Shown one piece after another: positions 42,036-54,372 of a DNA stretch of 64,000 nucleotides (position 1 is its first letter; each line of letters begins with the position of its first letter). The position numbers and the translations under genes were made by a program. The notes beneath the pieces are model-generated. The model saw nothing but the letters and a program-made list of their open reading frames with translations, was not told where the DNA came from and ran no database searches. This stretch comes from an uncultured Caulobacterales bacterium (GTDB taxonomy: Bacteria > Pseudomonadota > Alphaproteobacteria > Caulobacterales > Maricaulaceae): NCBI GenBank assembly GCA_938001915.1, contig CALLBD010000049.1, forward strand, positions 1 to 64,000, read 5' to 3'.

Positions 42036-42074
42036 TAAAAAATACAAAAGCCCCACCCAAATGAGGCGGGCTTT
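42036..42074 (-). terminator. Intrinsic terminator on the minus strand with no evident gene before it
   Basis: On the minus strand AAAGCCC (42074-42068) and GGGCTTT (42053-42047) enclose an inner GCC/GGTG bulged stem and a short loop. TTGTATTTTTT follows. Nothing recognisable is encoded on the minus strand between it and about 42260, so it may end a small RNA or an antisense transcript. Confidence 0.5.
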
Positions 42075-42158
42075 GAGGAACCGACCCCCCGAAAATGGGC
42101 CCGCGAAAGTGATGTGCGGCAAAGAGTCTGGCCATAGCCACGGCGCAGCGTTGCCTCT

Positions 42159-44522
42159 ATGTTCTGCTGGTCTATGCCTGATTCTTTCACACCTGCGCCG
42201 CCGCGCCCTACGGGGCGGTCGATTTCCCAGATGGCTATGCCGTCTGCGCCCAATGCTGCGGGGGCATTAGACTATTTAGACGGGCTGAACCCCGAACAGA
42301 AAGACGCGGTTGTCAGTACAGAAGGCCCGCTCCTTGTTTTGGCGGGGGCTGGCACGGGGAAAACCCGCGTTCTGACTTGCCGTCTCGCGCATATTTTGAC
42401 GAATGGCCTCGCCTATCCGTCGCAAATTCTCTCTGTAACCTTCACCAATAAGGCCGCGCGGGAGATGCGCCACCGCGTCTCAGATTTACTGGGGCAAACC
42501 ACCGAGGGCCTGCCATGGCTCGGCACATTCCACTCCATTGCCGCGAAAATCTTGCGTATTCATGCCGAACTTGTGGGGCTAAAATCAAACTTCACCATCC
42601 TCGACACGGATGATCAAATCCGCCTACTCAAGCAAATCATCAAAGCCGAAAATATAGATGATAAGAAATGGACCGCCCGCTATATGGCGTCGCTCATTGA
42701 TAGCTGGAAGAACAAAGGCCTGACGCCCGACAAACTCAATACGGGCCAAAAATATATGTTCGCCGAGGGCAAAGGGCAGCTGATTTATAAGACCTATCAA
42801 GCGCGGTTAAAGGTTTTAAACGCCGCCGATTTCGGGGATTTGCTCCTGCATAATCTCACGATATTCCAGAATAATTCCGATGTGCTGGCACGCTATCACA
42901 GTAAGTTTCGCTATATTCTGGTGGACGAGTATCAGGACACGAATGTCGCCCAATATCTCTGGCTACGCCTCCTCGCACAGGGCTCGAATAATGTCTGTGT
43001 CGTGGGCGATGATGACCAATCTATCTATGGCTGGCGCGGGGCTGAAGTAGATAATATTCTGCGTTTTGAAGCAGATTTCAAAGGCGCCAAAGTCGTCCGC
43101 CTCGAGCGCAATTACCGCTCCACGGAACATATTCTCGCCGCCGCCTCTGGCCTGATTGCGGCCAATCAAGACCGTCTCGGCAAGACGCTATGGACCGAAG
43201 ATGAAGGCGGACACAAAGTCAGCGTCACGGGGGTTTGGGACGCTCCCGCCGAAGCGCGCATCATCAGTACAGACATTGAGAACTGGCGCTCCAAGGGGCG
43301 CAAATATTCAGAGGTCGCAATCCTCGTGCGCGGCTCGCGGCAGATGCGCAGTTTCGAAGAGCGTTTCATTCAGATTGGCCTGCCCTATAAGGTTATCGGC
43401 GGCCCGCGCTTCTTCGAACGTCAAGAAATCCGCGATGCCCATGCCTACCTTCGGCTTCTTGTGAATGATACGGATGACCTTGCCTTTGAACGTATCGTCA
43501 ACACGCCCAAGCGCGGGATTGGCGCGACCACAGTGCAGAAGCTGCAACGCGCCGCTCGCGCCATGCAAATCTCTATTGAAGCCGCCACGCGGGAACTGGT
43601 CAAGACAGATGAAATTCGCGGCAAAGCGCGCTCCTCTCTGCGTGCCTTTTGCCTCGACCTAGACCGCTGGCGCGCGCGCATGGGCGAAATAAAACATACA
43701 GAGCTGGCCGAACAAGTGCTAGACGAGTCGGGCTACACGCAAATGTGGCGCGATAATAAGGACGCGAAATCCGCGGGCCGTTTAGAGAACCTCAAAGAAC
43801 TCATTCAAGCCATGAATGAGTTCGACACCTTGCCCGCCTATTTGGAACACATCAGCCTGGTGATGGATGTCGACACCTCAGGCGGATTTCAGGATGACCA
43901 AGTCTCGCTCATGACCTTGCACTCTGCCAAGGGTCTTGAATTCCCGCTCGTCTTTTTACCGGGCTGGGAGGAAGGCATGTTCCCCTCCCAGAAATCTATG
44001 GACGAAAGCGGCATGGCGGGCCTAGAGGAAGAACGCCGCCTCGCCTATGTTGGCATCACCCGCGCCCGAGAAGTCGCGAAGATTTATTTCGCCGCTAACC
44101 GCCAAATTTATGGCAGCTGGCAATCCTCGCTGCCGTCGCGTTTCATCGATGAGCTTCCGCCCAATCATGTCGAAGCCAGCTCAGACTCTGGCCTACATGA
44201 TAGCGGCGGCGTGGCGGAGCGTGTGGCGAATAATTTCTCGCGCAGCTTTAATGCCGCTCAATCCAGCCGCGTCTCCCCCGGCTGGCAGAGGTTTCAACAG
44301 AATAAAAATAAGAGCTATGGCAGCGCGCCGAAACAAATTGAAGGCCGGGCCACGCGCCGCCCAGCCAAACCAAAGACATCTGAATATAAGACGGGTGACC
44401 GCGTCTTTCATCAGAAATTTGGCTATGGTGATGTGATGGAGGCCGACGGCACAAAATTGACGGTTGAATTTGACAAAGCCGGAGAGAAGAAAGTCTTGGA
44501 CGGTTTTGTCGATCGGGCTTAG
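42159..44522 (+). CDS. uvrD: UvrD/PcrA-type superfamily 1 DNA helicase
   Basis: The 787-residue helicase has Walker A LAGAGTGKTRVLT, motif Ia SVTFTNKAAREM and Walker B VDEYQDTN. Motif III is VGDDDQSIYGWRGA, motif IV RLERNYRST, motif V LMTLHSAKGLEFPLVF and motif VI EERRLAYVGITRA. A C-terminal Tudor-like segment (KTGDRVFHQKFGYGDV) is the RNA-polymerase contact found in PcrA/UvrD. It unwinds DNA in excision and mismatch repair. The ATGs at 42159, 42177 and 42231 all lack a clear ribosome site, so the start is uncertain by up to 24 codons. Confidence 0.93.
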   Translation: MFCWSMPDSFTPAPPRPTGRSISQMAMPSAPNAAGALDYLDGLNPEQKDAVVSTEGPLLVLAGAGTGKTRVLTCRLAHILTNGLAYPSQILSVTFTNKAAREMRHRVSDLLGQTTEGLPWLGTFHSIAAKILRIHAELVGLKSNFTILDTDDQIRLLKQIIKAENIDDKKWTARYMASLIDSWKNKGLTPDKLNTGQKYMFAEGKGQLIYKTYQARLKVLNAADFGDLLLHNLTIFQNNSDVLARYHSKFRYILVDEYQDTNVAQYLWLRLLAQGSNNVCVVGDDDQSIYGWRGAEVDNILRFEADFKGAKVVRLERNYRSTEHILAAASGLIAANQDRLGKTLWTEDEGGHKVSVTGVWDAPAEARIISTDIENWRSKGRKYSEVAILVRGSRQMRSFEERFIQIGLPYKVIGGPRFFERQEIRDAHAYLRLLVNDTDDLAFERIVNTPKRGIGATTVQKLQRAARAMQISIEAATRELVKTDEIRGKARSSLRAFCLDLDRWRARMGEIKHTELAEQVLDESGYTQMWRDNKDAKSAGRLENLKELIQAMNEFDTLPAYLEHISLVMDVDTSGGFQDDQVSLMTLHSAKGLEFPLVFLPGWEEGMFPSQKSMDESGMAGLEEERRLAYVGITRAREVAKIYFAANRQIYGSWQSSLPSRFIDELPPNHVEASSDSGLHDSGGVAERVANNFSRSFNAAQSSRVSPGWQRFQQNKNKSYGSAPKQIEGRATRRPAKPKTSEYKTGDRVFHQKFGYGDVMEADGTKLTVEFDKAGEKKVLDGFVDRA

Positions 44523-44532
44523 AAGGTAATTT

Positions 44533-45981
44533 ATGATGCGAATTTTCAGCCTTTTTGTCTTAGCCTTCTTCCTATCGGGCTGCGCCACGAACAGCTTTGA
44601 GGTGTTGGACATCAACGCCTTGTCTTCCGATAAGGACAATAATGGCTCGTTCAAAGGCCTGGAACGCATTGCAGAAACAGCGCCCGATAGTCGCCGAAAT
44701 GTCCGGGTCAACATCATCTATCTGCACGGCATTGGGTATATTGAAAACCCAGAAGATGCCCCGCTCGCCAACGCATTTATCTCTGGCGTTGCAGACGCCT
44801 ATAATGGAACGGTTGAAGAAAAAGCTGTCGCCAGCCGCTGCGGGCGAGATGACGAAAATGAAGATGTTAAAATATACAACTCCATTCAAATCACTGATAC
44901 GAAAACGCGGCAATATAAAACCACGTTGCCGGGCTCGACTTTGCGCCTCACGGATTTGGCCTGTATGGACCGGCAGACCCTCAAGGTCGACGGCAATATT
45001 GAATATGTCATATACCGCGTCTTCTGGGATGATATTTTCTGGGAAAGCTTACAGGCTGCACATGTCGGACAAGATGCCCGTGGGAAGGAGAGCCAAGGCG
45101 TTCTCGCCTCGCTCCGCCGTAAGTATAATGGCCAGCTTAAAGACAAGCTGGTAAATTACGGATTTTCCGATGCGGTGCTCTATCTCGGTCCCGCAGGCGA
45201 GCAGATTCGAAACGCCGTCCGCGGCGCCATGTGTAGCGCCGCCCTTGATGCGTCAGGATTTGGCTTTGAGGAACAGGGGGCAAGCGTTAATCACTTGGAT
45301 ATTTGTCAAATTGCCGCCCTGAAGGACCTGGAAACAGACCCCTTTGCCTTCGTCACGGAAAGCCTAGGGTCCAAGATTGCCTTCGATATTATGCGCGACG
45401 CCATGACGGATGGGCGTAAGAATATTTATGATGAGATGATTAAAGGCACGCAATTCTTCATGTTGGCTAATCAGGTACCTCTCCTGAGCCTGTCGGATAT
45501 TTCCGAAACCGACCGAGTCATCCCGGAGCCCTACACACGCGAAGAACGTCCAACCATTATCGCCATGTCAGAGATCAATGATTTTCTGACCTATGAGTTG
45601 GTGCCATTTTACCGCAACCTCCTCGCCACAAGTTTCCGCGAGGAAGAAGGCACATTTGATATGATGAGCGAGTCAGAGAGAAATCGGCTGATTGATATCT
45701 TGGGCTTTAATATAATCGACATGCGAGTCGAATTCTCCCCGCAAGTCTTCCCTTTTGTCGGCGGGTTCGTTGACCCGCTCTTCGCCCATAATGGGCATGT
45801 GAAACAGCCAGAGATTATTGCCTATATGCTCTGCGGGGCCAAAAGCGGGCAACTTAACGTGGATGGGTGTAGAGGCCTTAGCAGCGGGGCTTTGCAAGGT
45901 AAAAATCTGCGTAGAAAGATAAGAGAAGATGCGCCTCTCCCGCCCCTTAAAGGCGAAGCCGCCGCACGAAACGCCAAGTGA
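44533..45981 (+). CDS. Putative lipoprotein with alpha/beta-hydrolase features
   Basis: The 482-residue protein starts with a lipoprotein signal (lipobox FLSGC, Cys17). NIIYLHGIGYIENP looks like the oxyanion His-Gly strand of an alpha/beta hydrolase. FAFVTESLGSKIAFDIM resembles a nucleophile elbow (Ser in ESLGS), and FAHNGHVKQPEI could hold the catalytic His. No family name comes to mind. It starts 11 bp after uvrD and overlaps prmA by 4 bases (GTGA), so it is co-expressed with both. Confidence 0.75.
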   Translation: MMRIFSLFVLAFFLSGCATNSFEVLDINALSSDKDNNGSFKGLERIAETAPDSRRNVRVNIIYLHGIGYIENPEDAPLANAFISGVADAYNGTVEEKAVASRCGRDDENEDVKIYNSIQITDTKTRQYKTTLPGSTLRLTDLACMDRQTLKVDGNIEYVIYRVFWDDIFWESLQAAHVGQDARGKESQGVLASLRRKYNGQLKDKLVNYGFSDAVLYLGPAGEQIRNAVRGAMCSAALDASGFGFEEQGASVNHLDICQIAALKDLETDPFAFVTESLGSKIAFDIMRDAMTDGRKNIYDEMIKGTQFFMLANQVPLLSLSDISETDRVIPEPYTREERPTIIAMSEINDFLTYELVPFYRNLLATSFREEEGTFDMMSESERNRLIDILGFNIIDMRVEFSPQVFPFVGGFVDPLFAHNGHVKQPEIIAYMLCGAKSGQLNVDGCRGLSSGALQGKNLRRKIREDAPLPPLKGEAAARNAK

Positions 45982-46856
45982 CCGAAGCGTTTCGCCCTTG
46001 GGCCCTAAACATCACTGCCACGCCCGACATCGCATTTGACATCGCGGATGCTCTTGGGATGGAGGGTGAGATGCCCGCGCTTAGCGTGACCATTTTCGAC
46101 GCGCCGCCCGATATGATGCTTGTCCAAAGCCTTTATGAAACGCAGGCCGATGCCGCCAAGGCGAAAGACGCCCTCAATTCAAATGAGCTCATAACCGCTG
46201 GGATAGAACAGCTTCCTGCAAAAGATTGGGTCAGTGAAACACAGGCGGGCCTGCCGCCCGTGCGCGTGGGACGCTTTTTTATCTACGGCTCTCATGATGC
46301 CGACAAGGTCCCTCACGATGCGGTTTCTTTATTAGTCGACGCAGGTATGGCCTTTGGCACAGGGCATCACGGCACAACGGCGGGATGCCTTCGGATTTTC
46401 AGCGACCTGCTCGATGCCGAAACGCCGATGAATACGATATTAGATTTGGGATGCGGTGCAGGCATCTTGGCCATGGCAGCCGCCAAGACTTTGCCCGATG
46501 CGCAGATTACCGCCACAGATATCGACCCCGATGCTATTCACGTCACAGAGGCGAATAGTATCGCAAATAAGGTGACCGGCCGGATACAAGCGACCGTGGC
46601 GAACGGATTTGACAGCCCTGTCCTCAGCGGCCGCCGTTTTGATTTGATATTTGCAAATATTCTGGCGGGACCGCTCATGGGACTCGCTGAGGATATTGTT
46701 GCCGCCACCGCATCGGGCGGGTGTGTTATTCTGTCGGGCATTCTTGACGGAAAGGCCGCTGATGTATCGGCGTGTTTTAAGGCGGCGGGACTGACGGTTA
46801 CGCCGCAACCGAGCCTAGAAGGCTGGACCTCTCTGCTGGGTGTGAAAGCGGTTTAG
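45978..46856 (+). CDS. prmA: Ribosomal protein L11 methyltransferase
   Basis: The 292-residue SAM methyltransferase trimethylates ribosomal protein L11. The family hallmark DAGMAFGTGHHGTT precedes the SAM motif LDLGCGAGILAMAAAK. ATDIDPDAI and DLIFANILAGPLM follow, matching the N(I/P)L substrate motif of PrmA. An N-terminal L11-binding region fills about 100 residues. The GTG start overlaps the upstream lipoprotein stop. Confidence 0.95.
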   Translation: MTEAFRPWALNITATPDIAFDIADALGMEGEMPALSVTIFDAPPDMMLVQSLYETQADAAKAKDALNSNELITAGIEQLPAKDWVSETQAGLPPVRVGRFFIYGSHDADKVPHDAVSLLVDAGMAFGTGHHGTTAGCLRIFSDLLDAETPMNTILDLGCGAGILAMAAAKTLPDAQITATDIDPDAIHVTEANSIANKVTGRIQATVANGFDSPVLSGRRFDLIFANILAGPLMGLAEDIVAATASGGCVILSGILDGKAADVSACFKAAGLTVTPQPSLEGWTSLLGVKAV

Positions 46857-46861
46857 CCAAC

Positions 46862-46895
46862 AAAAAAGGCCTCCCACGCAGCTGCGCGGAAAGCC
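46862..46895 (-). terminator. Strong intrinsic terminator after the Arg-rich small ORF
   Basis: On the minus strand a 13-bp stem (three G-U pairs) of 46895-46883 with 46880-46868 is capped by a tiny GC-centred loop and followed by six U residues. It lies 25 bp after the small ORF stop and also just after the prmA stop on the other strand. The orientation of the U-run assigns it to the minus-strand transcript. Confidence 0.82.
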
Positions 46896-46919
46896 CCATC
46901 TATTCAATTTTAGTCTCGC

Positions 46920-47060
46920 TTAGATAGCGCGAGAAAGCCTGCGGTTGCGACGGGCGTCGCGGCGTGCCGCTAAGCCTGCGCGAGCAGGGACAACAGTAAC
47001 CGTGCGGCGGGTGCGAGCAGAAGCTGTTACAAATTCAGTGCCATTAAAGATGGTCGTCAT
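46920..47060 (-). CDS. Arg-rich small protein (46 aa)
   Basis: The 46-residue frame begins MTTIFNGTEFVTASARTRR and ends RRNRRLSRAI. Eleven of 46 residues are Arg, concentrated in the C-terminal half, and there is no Lys. GAG lies about 9 bases before the ATG. The best support is the strong terminator directly downstream on the same strand and the isolated location between prmA and the aminopeptidase. Nucleic-acid binding or ribosome association would fit the charge, but no family is recognised. Confidence 0.6.
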   Translation of the reverse strand: MTTIFNGTEFVTASARTRRTVTVVPARAGLAARRDARRNRRLSRAI

Positions 47061-47375
47061 GTCTAGTCTCATATCGTTTTGAACGAAGCCTAATGCTTCC
47101 GTTCTGTGTGAGCGTTATTTAGCGCTCTTTGAAATTTCGAGAACCGACGTTGGCAGAAAGAAGCTATGCAAAAATGCAAGCATTAAAACGGGAACCTTTT
47201 ACACTTAATAAAGGTCTAACGGTCGCTAGCGCGGTCTCACACCCTTATCGCCTCGATCCCCTGCGCCTATTGCAGGATCAGATATCTGTCCAATTACTTG
47301 CTATGTGTCCAGCGTCTCTCTAGTTTCTACAAAATTCACAACGGTGAAGCCACACGGGCGAGTATTGGACATCAC
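47061..47375. other. Intergenic stretch before the aminopeptidase gene
   Basis: This 315-bp stretch holds the divergent promoters of the Arg-rich small ORF and the aminopeptidase gene. Plus-strand frames that run through it (from 47129 and an in-frame extension from 47298) lack ribosome sites and family similarity. I see no further gene, repeat or RNA. Confidence 0.5.
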
Positions 47376-49205
47376 ATGAACCACATCCCAGATATGTTCC
47401 AAACCTATGACGTTACAGGCGGGCCAGAATTTGGCCGGAATCATTTGCCAAAGCTGCGTAAGGAAATGGCAAAAGCTGGACTCGATCTCTTTTTGGTCCC
47501 GCATGAAGACGAATATCAGAATGAATATCTGCCCGATTGCAATGAACGCCTGATGTGGATCAGTGGGTTTACGGGCTCTGCGGGGGCGGCCATCATTGGC
47601 ACAAATACGGCCACCATGTTTGTTGACGGGCGTTATACGCTGCAAGTCCGTCAGCAAGTGGATGACACCCTTTTTAACTTCACCAAGCTAGAGGGCGGCG
47701 GCATGGCGGCCTGGCTGCGTGAGAATGTGACGCCGGGACAGATCATTGGATTCGATCCACGCTTGCACAGCCCAGCAGCGCTTGCCCGAATCCGAGAGGC
47801 CGTATCTCTGGCCGGCGGGACCACGAAAAGCCTTGATAAAAACCCTATCGATAGCGCATGGGATAACCGCCCTGCGGCCCCGCTGACCCCAGTTACAATT
47901 CAGCCCGACACTCTGTCTGGGAAAACCCATGCGGAAAAGCGCGCCGAGATTGGAGCCTCTATTTCGAAATCTGGAGCCGAGGCCGCCCTCATCACGGCCC
48001 CCGCCTCTATCGCCTGGCTTCTCAACATTCGCGGCAGTGATGTGCAATGCACGCCCCTGCCGCTTTCGACGGCCATCATTGATACCGATGGTCATGTGCA
48101 GCTTTTCATCGCGCCAGAAAAATTATCCGACCCCGTTCGGACCCATTTCGGGAACGAGATAAGCGTCCAAACCGAAGCCGCCCTAGATGAAGGCCTGAAA
48201 TCCCTGTCCGGTAAAACCGTCATTGCCGATCCTAACACGGCCTCGGCTTGGCATGTGGATGTGCTCAAAGCGGCGGGAGCAAATGTAAAATCTATCGCCG
48301 ACCCCATCGCCTTACCGAAAGCCAAGAAGAATAACACGGAGCTGGTAGGCACCAACGCTGCCCATATTCGCGACGGCGCGGCTCTAGCGCGGTTTCTACA
48401 TTGGCTGGACACAGACGCACAATCCGGCGAAGTCGACGAAATCGAAGCCTCCACCCAATTAGAACGCTTTCGCCGCGCCGACAGCTCTATCCGCGATCTT
48501 TCCTTTGAATCGATTTCGGGTGCGGGTTCCAATGGGGCCGTGGTCCATTACCGCGTCAATACGGGTACAGTTCAAAAGCTCGAACGCGGCTCTCTTTTCC
48601 TTATCGATAGCGGCGGCCAATATCCGGATGGCACAACGGATGTGACCCGCACAGTGCCTATTGGCCAACCCACCCAGGAAATGCGCGAGCGGTTCACCCT
48701 CGTTCTAAAAGGCCATATCGCGCTGGCAACTGTGCGGTTCCCCAAAGGCACAACAGGCAGCAATCTCGACGCCCTCGCCCGCTATCCGCTCTGGCAAGCT
48801 GGCCTAGATTATGATCATGGCACAGGGCATGGCGTCGGCGTCTTTTTGGGCGTCCATGAGGGGCCGCAGCGCATCTCAAAATCGCCTAATAAAATCGCGT
48901 TAGAACCCGGCATGATTGTCAGTAACGAACCCGGATATTACAAAGCCGGTGAATATGGCATCCGGATTGAGAACCTCCAATATGTCACCGAAGCCGAAGC
49001 CATATCTGGCGGGGAACGCGAGATGCTCGGCTTTGCCAATCTGACATGGGCGCCGATACATCACGGCCTGATTGTCACCGAAATGCTATCGGATGCGGAG
49101 CGGGATTATATGGACGCCTATCACGCAAGCGTTATGGAGCGTGTTGGGCCTTTGGTTGAAGGCGATGTTAAAGCGTGGCTGACACGCGCCTGTGCGCCCC
49201 TTTAA
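47376..49205 (+). CDS. pepP: Aminopeptidase P family (M24B) metallopeptidase
   Basis: The protein has about 609 residues from the ATG at 47376; 47394 is another possible start. It has the three-domain layout of long aminopeptidases P: two creatinase-N domains (residues about 15-330) and a pita-bread M24 domain. Metal ligands are visible as LIDSGGQY, TTDVTRTV, GTGHGVGVFLGVHEG, VSNEPGYY and IRIENLQYV. It removes N-terminal residues preceding proline. The gene overlaps nothing and is followed by a thioredoxin-like gene at 14 bp. Confidence 0.92.
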   Translation: MNHIPDMFQTYDVTGGPEFGRNHLPKLRKEMAKAGLDLFLVPHEDEYQNEYLPDCNERLMWISGFTGSAGAAIIGTNTATMFVDGRYTLQVRQQVDDTLFNFTKLEGGGMAAWLRENVTPGQIIGFDPRLHSPAALARIREAVSLAGGTTKSLDKNPIDSAWDNRPAAPLTPVTIQPDTLSGKTHAEKRAEIGASISKSGAEAALITAPASIAWLLNIRGSDVQCTPLPLSTAIIDTDGHVQLFIAPEKLSDPVRTHFGNEISVQTEAALDEGLKSLSGKTVIADPNTASAWHVDVLKAAGANVKSIADPIALPKAKKNNTELVGTNAAHIRDGAALARFLHWLDTDAQSGEVDEIEASTQLERFRRADSSIRDLSFESISGAGSNGAVVHYRVNTGTVQKLERGSLFLIDSGGQYPDGTTDVTRTVPIGQPTQEMRERFTLVLKGHIALATVRFPKGTTGSNLDALARYPLWQAGLDYDHGTGHGVGVFLGVHEGPQRISKSPNKIALEPGMIVSNEPGYYKAGEYGIRIENLQYVTEAEAISGGEREMLGFANLTWAPIHHGLIVTEMLSDAERDYMDAYHASVMERVGPLVEGDVKAWLTRACAPL

Positions 49206-49219
49206 TTTTCGAGGTTTCC

Positions 49220-49678
49220 ATGCTGCCAACTGCCCCAGAACTCCGCGTTCCGCTCTGGATTGACGAAGCGGGCAAGGAACGCCCTGCGCTCAAGCTCGCG
49301 GATTTAGGCACAGGATTTAAAGTCATCTTTGCCTTCAAATCCACCTGCCCGTCCTGCCATTCCTTTGGTTTTCCTGCCATGCAGACGATTTATGCAGGGT
49401 TGAAAGATAAACCTGTCGGCCTAGCCGTTATTCATACGGCCTTTGATGATGACCCGCGAAACTCGCAAGATAAGGTCGCGGCCCTACAAGCGGAATTTAA
49501 ACTCCCCATTCCTTTCGGCCATGACCCGAAAGTGGGTGACGCCTATCCGACATTTATGACGGATTACCAAACACGCGGCACGCCCTATTTCATCGTCATT
49601 GACCCGAACAACCAAGTCATTTTCTCGGACTTCCGTATTGATGCGAATAAGGTTGTTGAGGTTTTAGGTCAGGCTTAA
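49220..49678 (+). CDS. Thioredoxin-fold (redoxin) protein
   Basis: I chose the ATG at 49220 (152 residues) because GAGG is 6 bases upstream; a longer frame would overlap the peptidase gene. FAFKSTCPSCHSFGFP has a CPSC active site (Cys about 43 and 46), and RGTPYFIVID carries the cis-Pro. There is no signal peptide, so it is probably cytoplasmic. It could be a TlpA/AhpC-like thiol reductase or peroxidase; the partner is unknown. It converges on ligA with a 4-bp gap. Confidence 0.82.
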   Translation: MLPTAPELRVPLWIDEAGKERPALKLADLGTGFKVIFAFKSTCPSCHSFGFPAMQTIYAGLKDKPVGLAVIHTAFDDDPRNSQDKVAALQAEFKLPIPFGHDPKVGDAYPTFMTDYQTRGTPYFIVIDPNNQVIFSDFRIDANKVVEVLGQA

Positions 49679-49682
49679 TCGG

Positions 49683-53407
<3,725 letters not shown>

Positions 53408-54256
53408 TTAGAACAAGCGCTCTTTCAAGCGCGTCCAATAGCCTTTTTGACGGGGCTTATTGATTTCATCGTCGAGGTTCACGCCGTAATTCTCCAGCAG
53501 CTCATAGCTGTCAGCATACCACTCGCTATCGGGGTAGTTATGTCCGAGCACAGAACCCACAAGCTTGGCTTCTGGAATAACCCCGATTGAAACATAGCTT
53601 TCCACGAGGCGGTGTAAGGCTTCTTCGGTTTGAGACGTGGTCTCATAATCTGCGACGACCGTTTTGAACCGTCCAATCGCCGCCAAATGTTGGTTTTGCT
53701 TCAGGTAGTACCGACCGATAGACATCTCCTTACCCGCGAGATGATCATGGGTGAGTTGCAATTTCAGCCTCGCATCCCGCGCATAGTCGCTATCTGGGTA
53801 ACGCCGCACAACCTGCTGTAGCGCCGCTTCAGCGGCTACGGTTGTTGCCTGGTCACGGCCAACATCATAGATTTGGTCATAATAATTGATAGCAATGAGG
53901 TAATATCCATAAGGCGCAGAGTCAGAACCTGGATGCAACCCAATAAAACGCTGAGCGGTGGCAATGCTCTCCTCGTGGTCCGCCGCCCGGTACGCTGCAT
54001 AGGCACTCATAAGCATGGATCGTCTTGCCCACTTATCAAAGGGATGCTGGCGTTCGACCTCTTCGAAAAGGAGCCTGGCGTCGTCCCAATCTCCTCGGTC
54101 CATCTGATCTAGAGCTTGATTATAAATCAGCTCCGCAGGACGTTCTACATAGGCTAGGCTTTCCTTTCTATTGGTACCGCAGGCGCTAAGAACGAGCACC
54201 GCTGCGCTTAATGACAGCACCTGAAAAGCCGAAGGCATATCTGAGAATTTGGACAT
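53408..54256 (-). CDS. bamD: Outer membrane assembly lipoprotein BamD
   Basis: The 282-residue lipoprotein (lipobox VLSAC, Cys about 26) carries TPR-type repeats: AELIYNQALDQMDRGDWDDA, ARRSMLMSAYAAYR, RYPDSDYARDARLK and EEALHRLVESYVSIG. BamD is the essential lipoprotein of the beta-barrel assembly machine. Its position between lpxC and recN is conserved in alphaproteobacteria. The 116-bp gap to lpxC probably contains its own promoter. Confidence 0.93.
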   Translation of the reverse strand: MSKFSDMPSAFQVLSLSAAVLVLSACGTNRKESLAYVERPAELIYNQALDQMDRGDWDDARLLFEEVERQHPFDKWARRSMLMSAYAAYRAADHEESIATAQRFIGLHPGSDSAPYGYYLIAINYYDQIYDVGRDQATTVAAEAALQQVVRRYPDSDYARDARLKLQLTHDHLAGKEMSIGRYYLKQNQHLAAIGRFKTVVADYETTSQTEEALHRLVESYVSIGVIPEAKLVGSVLGHNYPDSEWYADSYELLENYGVNLDDEINKPRQKGYWTRLKERLF

Positions 54257-54372
54257 GAAACCCGTTCACTCTGTAAATTTTTCGCGTCCATGCCTCATAT
54301 CGAGTCATATAAATCGCGCTCTGTTCAGAGTATCTTAGAGGTTTCAGTCTGCCGCGGAAAGTGAGAAAAGCG

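Noticed and set aside
42080-42260. tmRNA, SRP RNA or RNase P RNA ahead of the orphan terminator
   Set aside because: I looked for the tmRNA start, the SRP GGAAGG-type core and the RNase P GAGGAAAGTCC core and saw none.
46862-46895. Terminator for prmA on the plus strand
   Set aside because: The hairpin is followed on the plus strand by CCATCTATTC rather than a T-run; the U-run is on the minus side.
47129-47323. 64-codon frame starting with TTG before the aminopeptidase gene
   Set aside because: It has no ribosome site, a rare start codon, no recognisable content, and it overlaps the leader of the peptidase gene.
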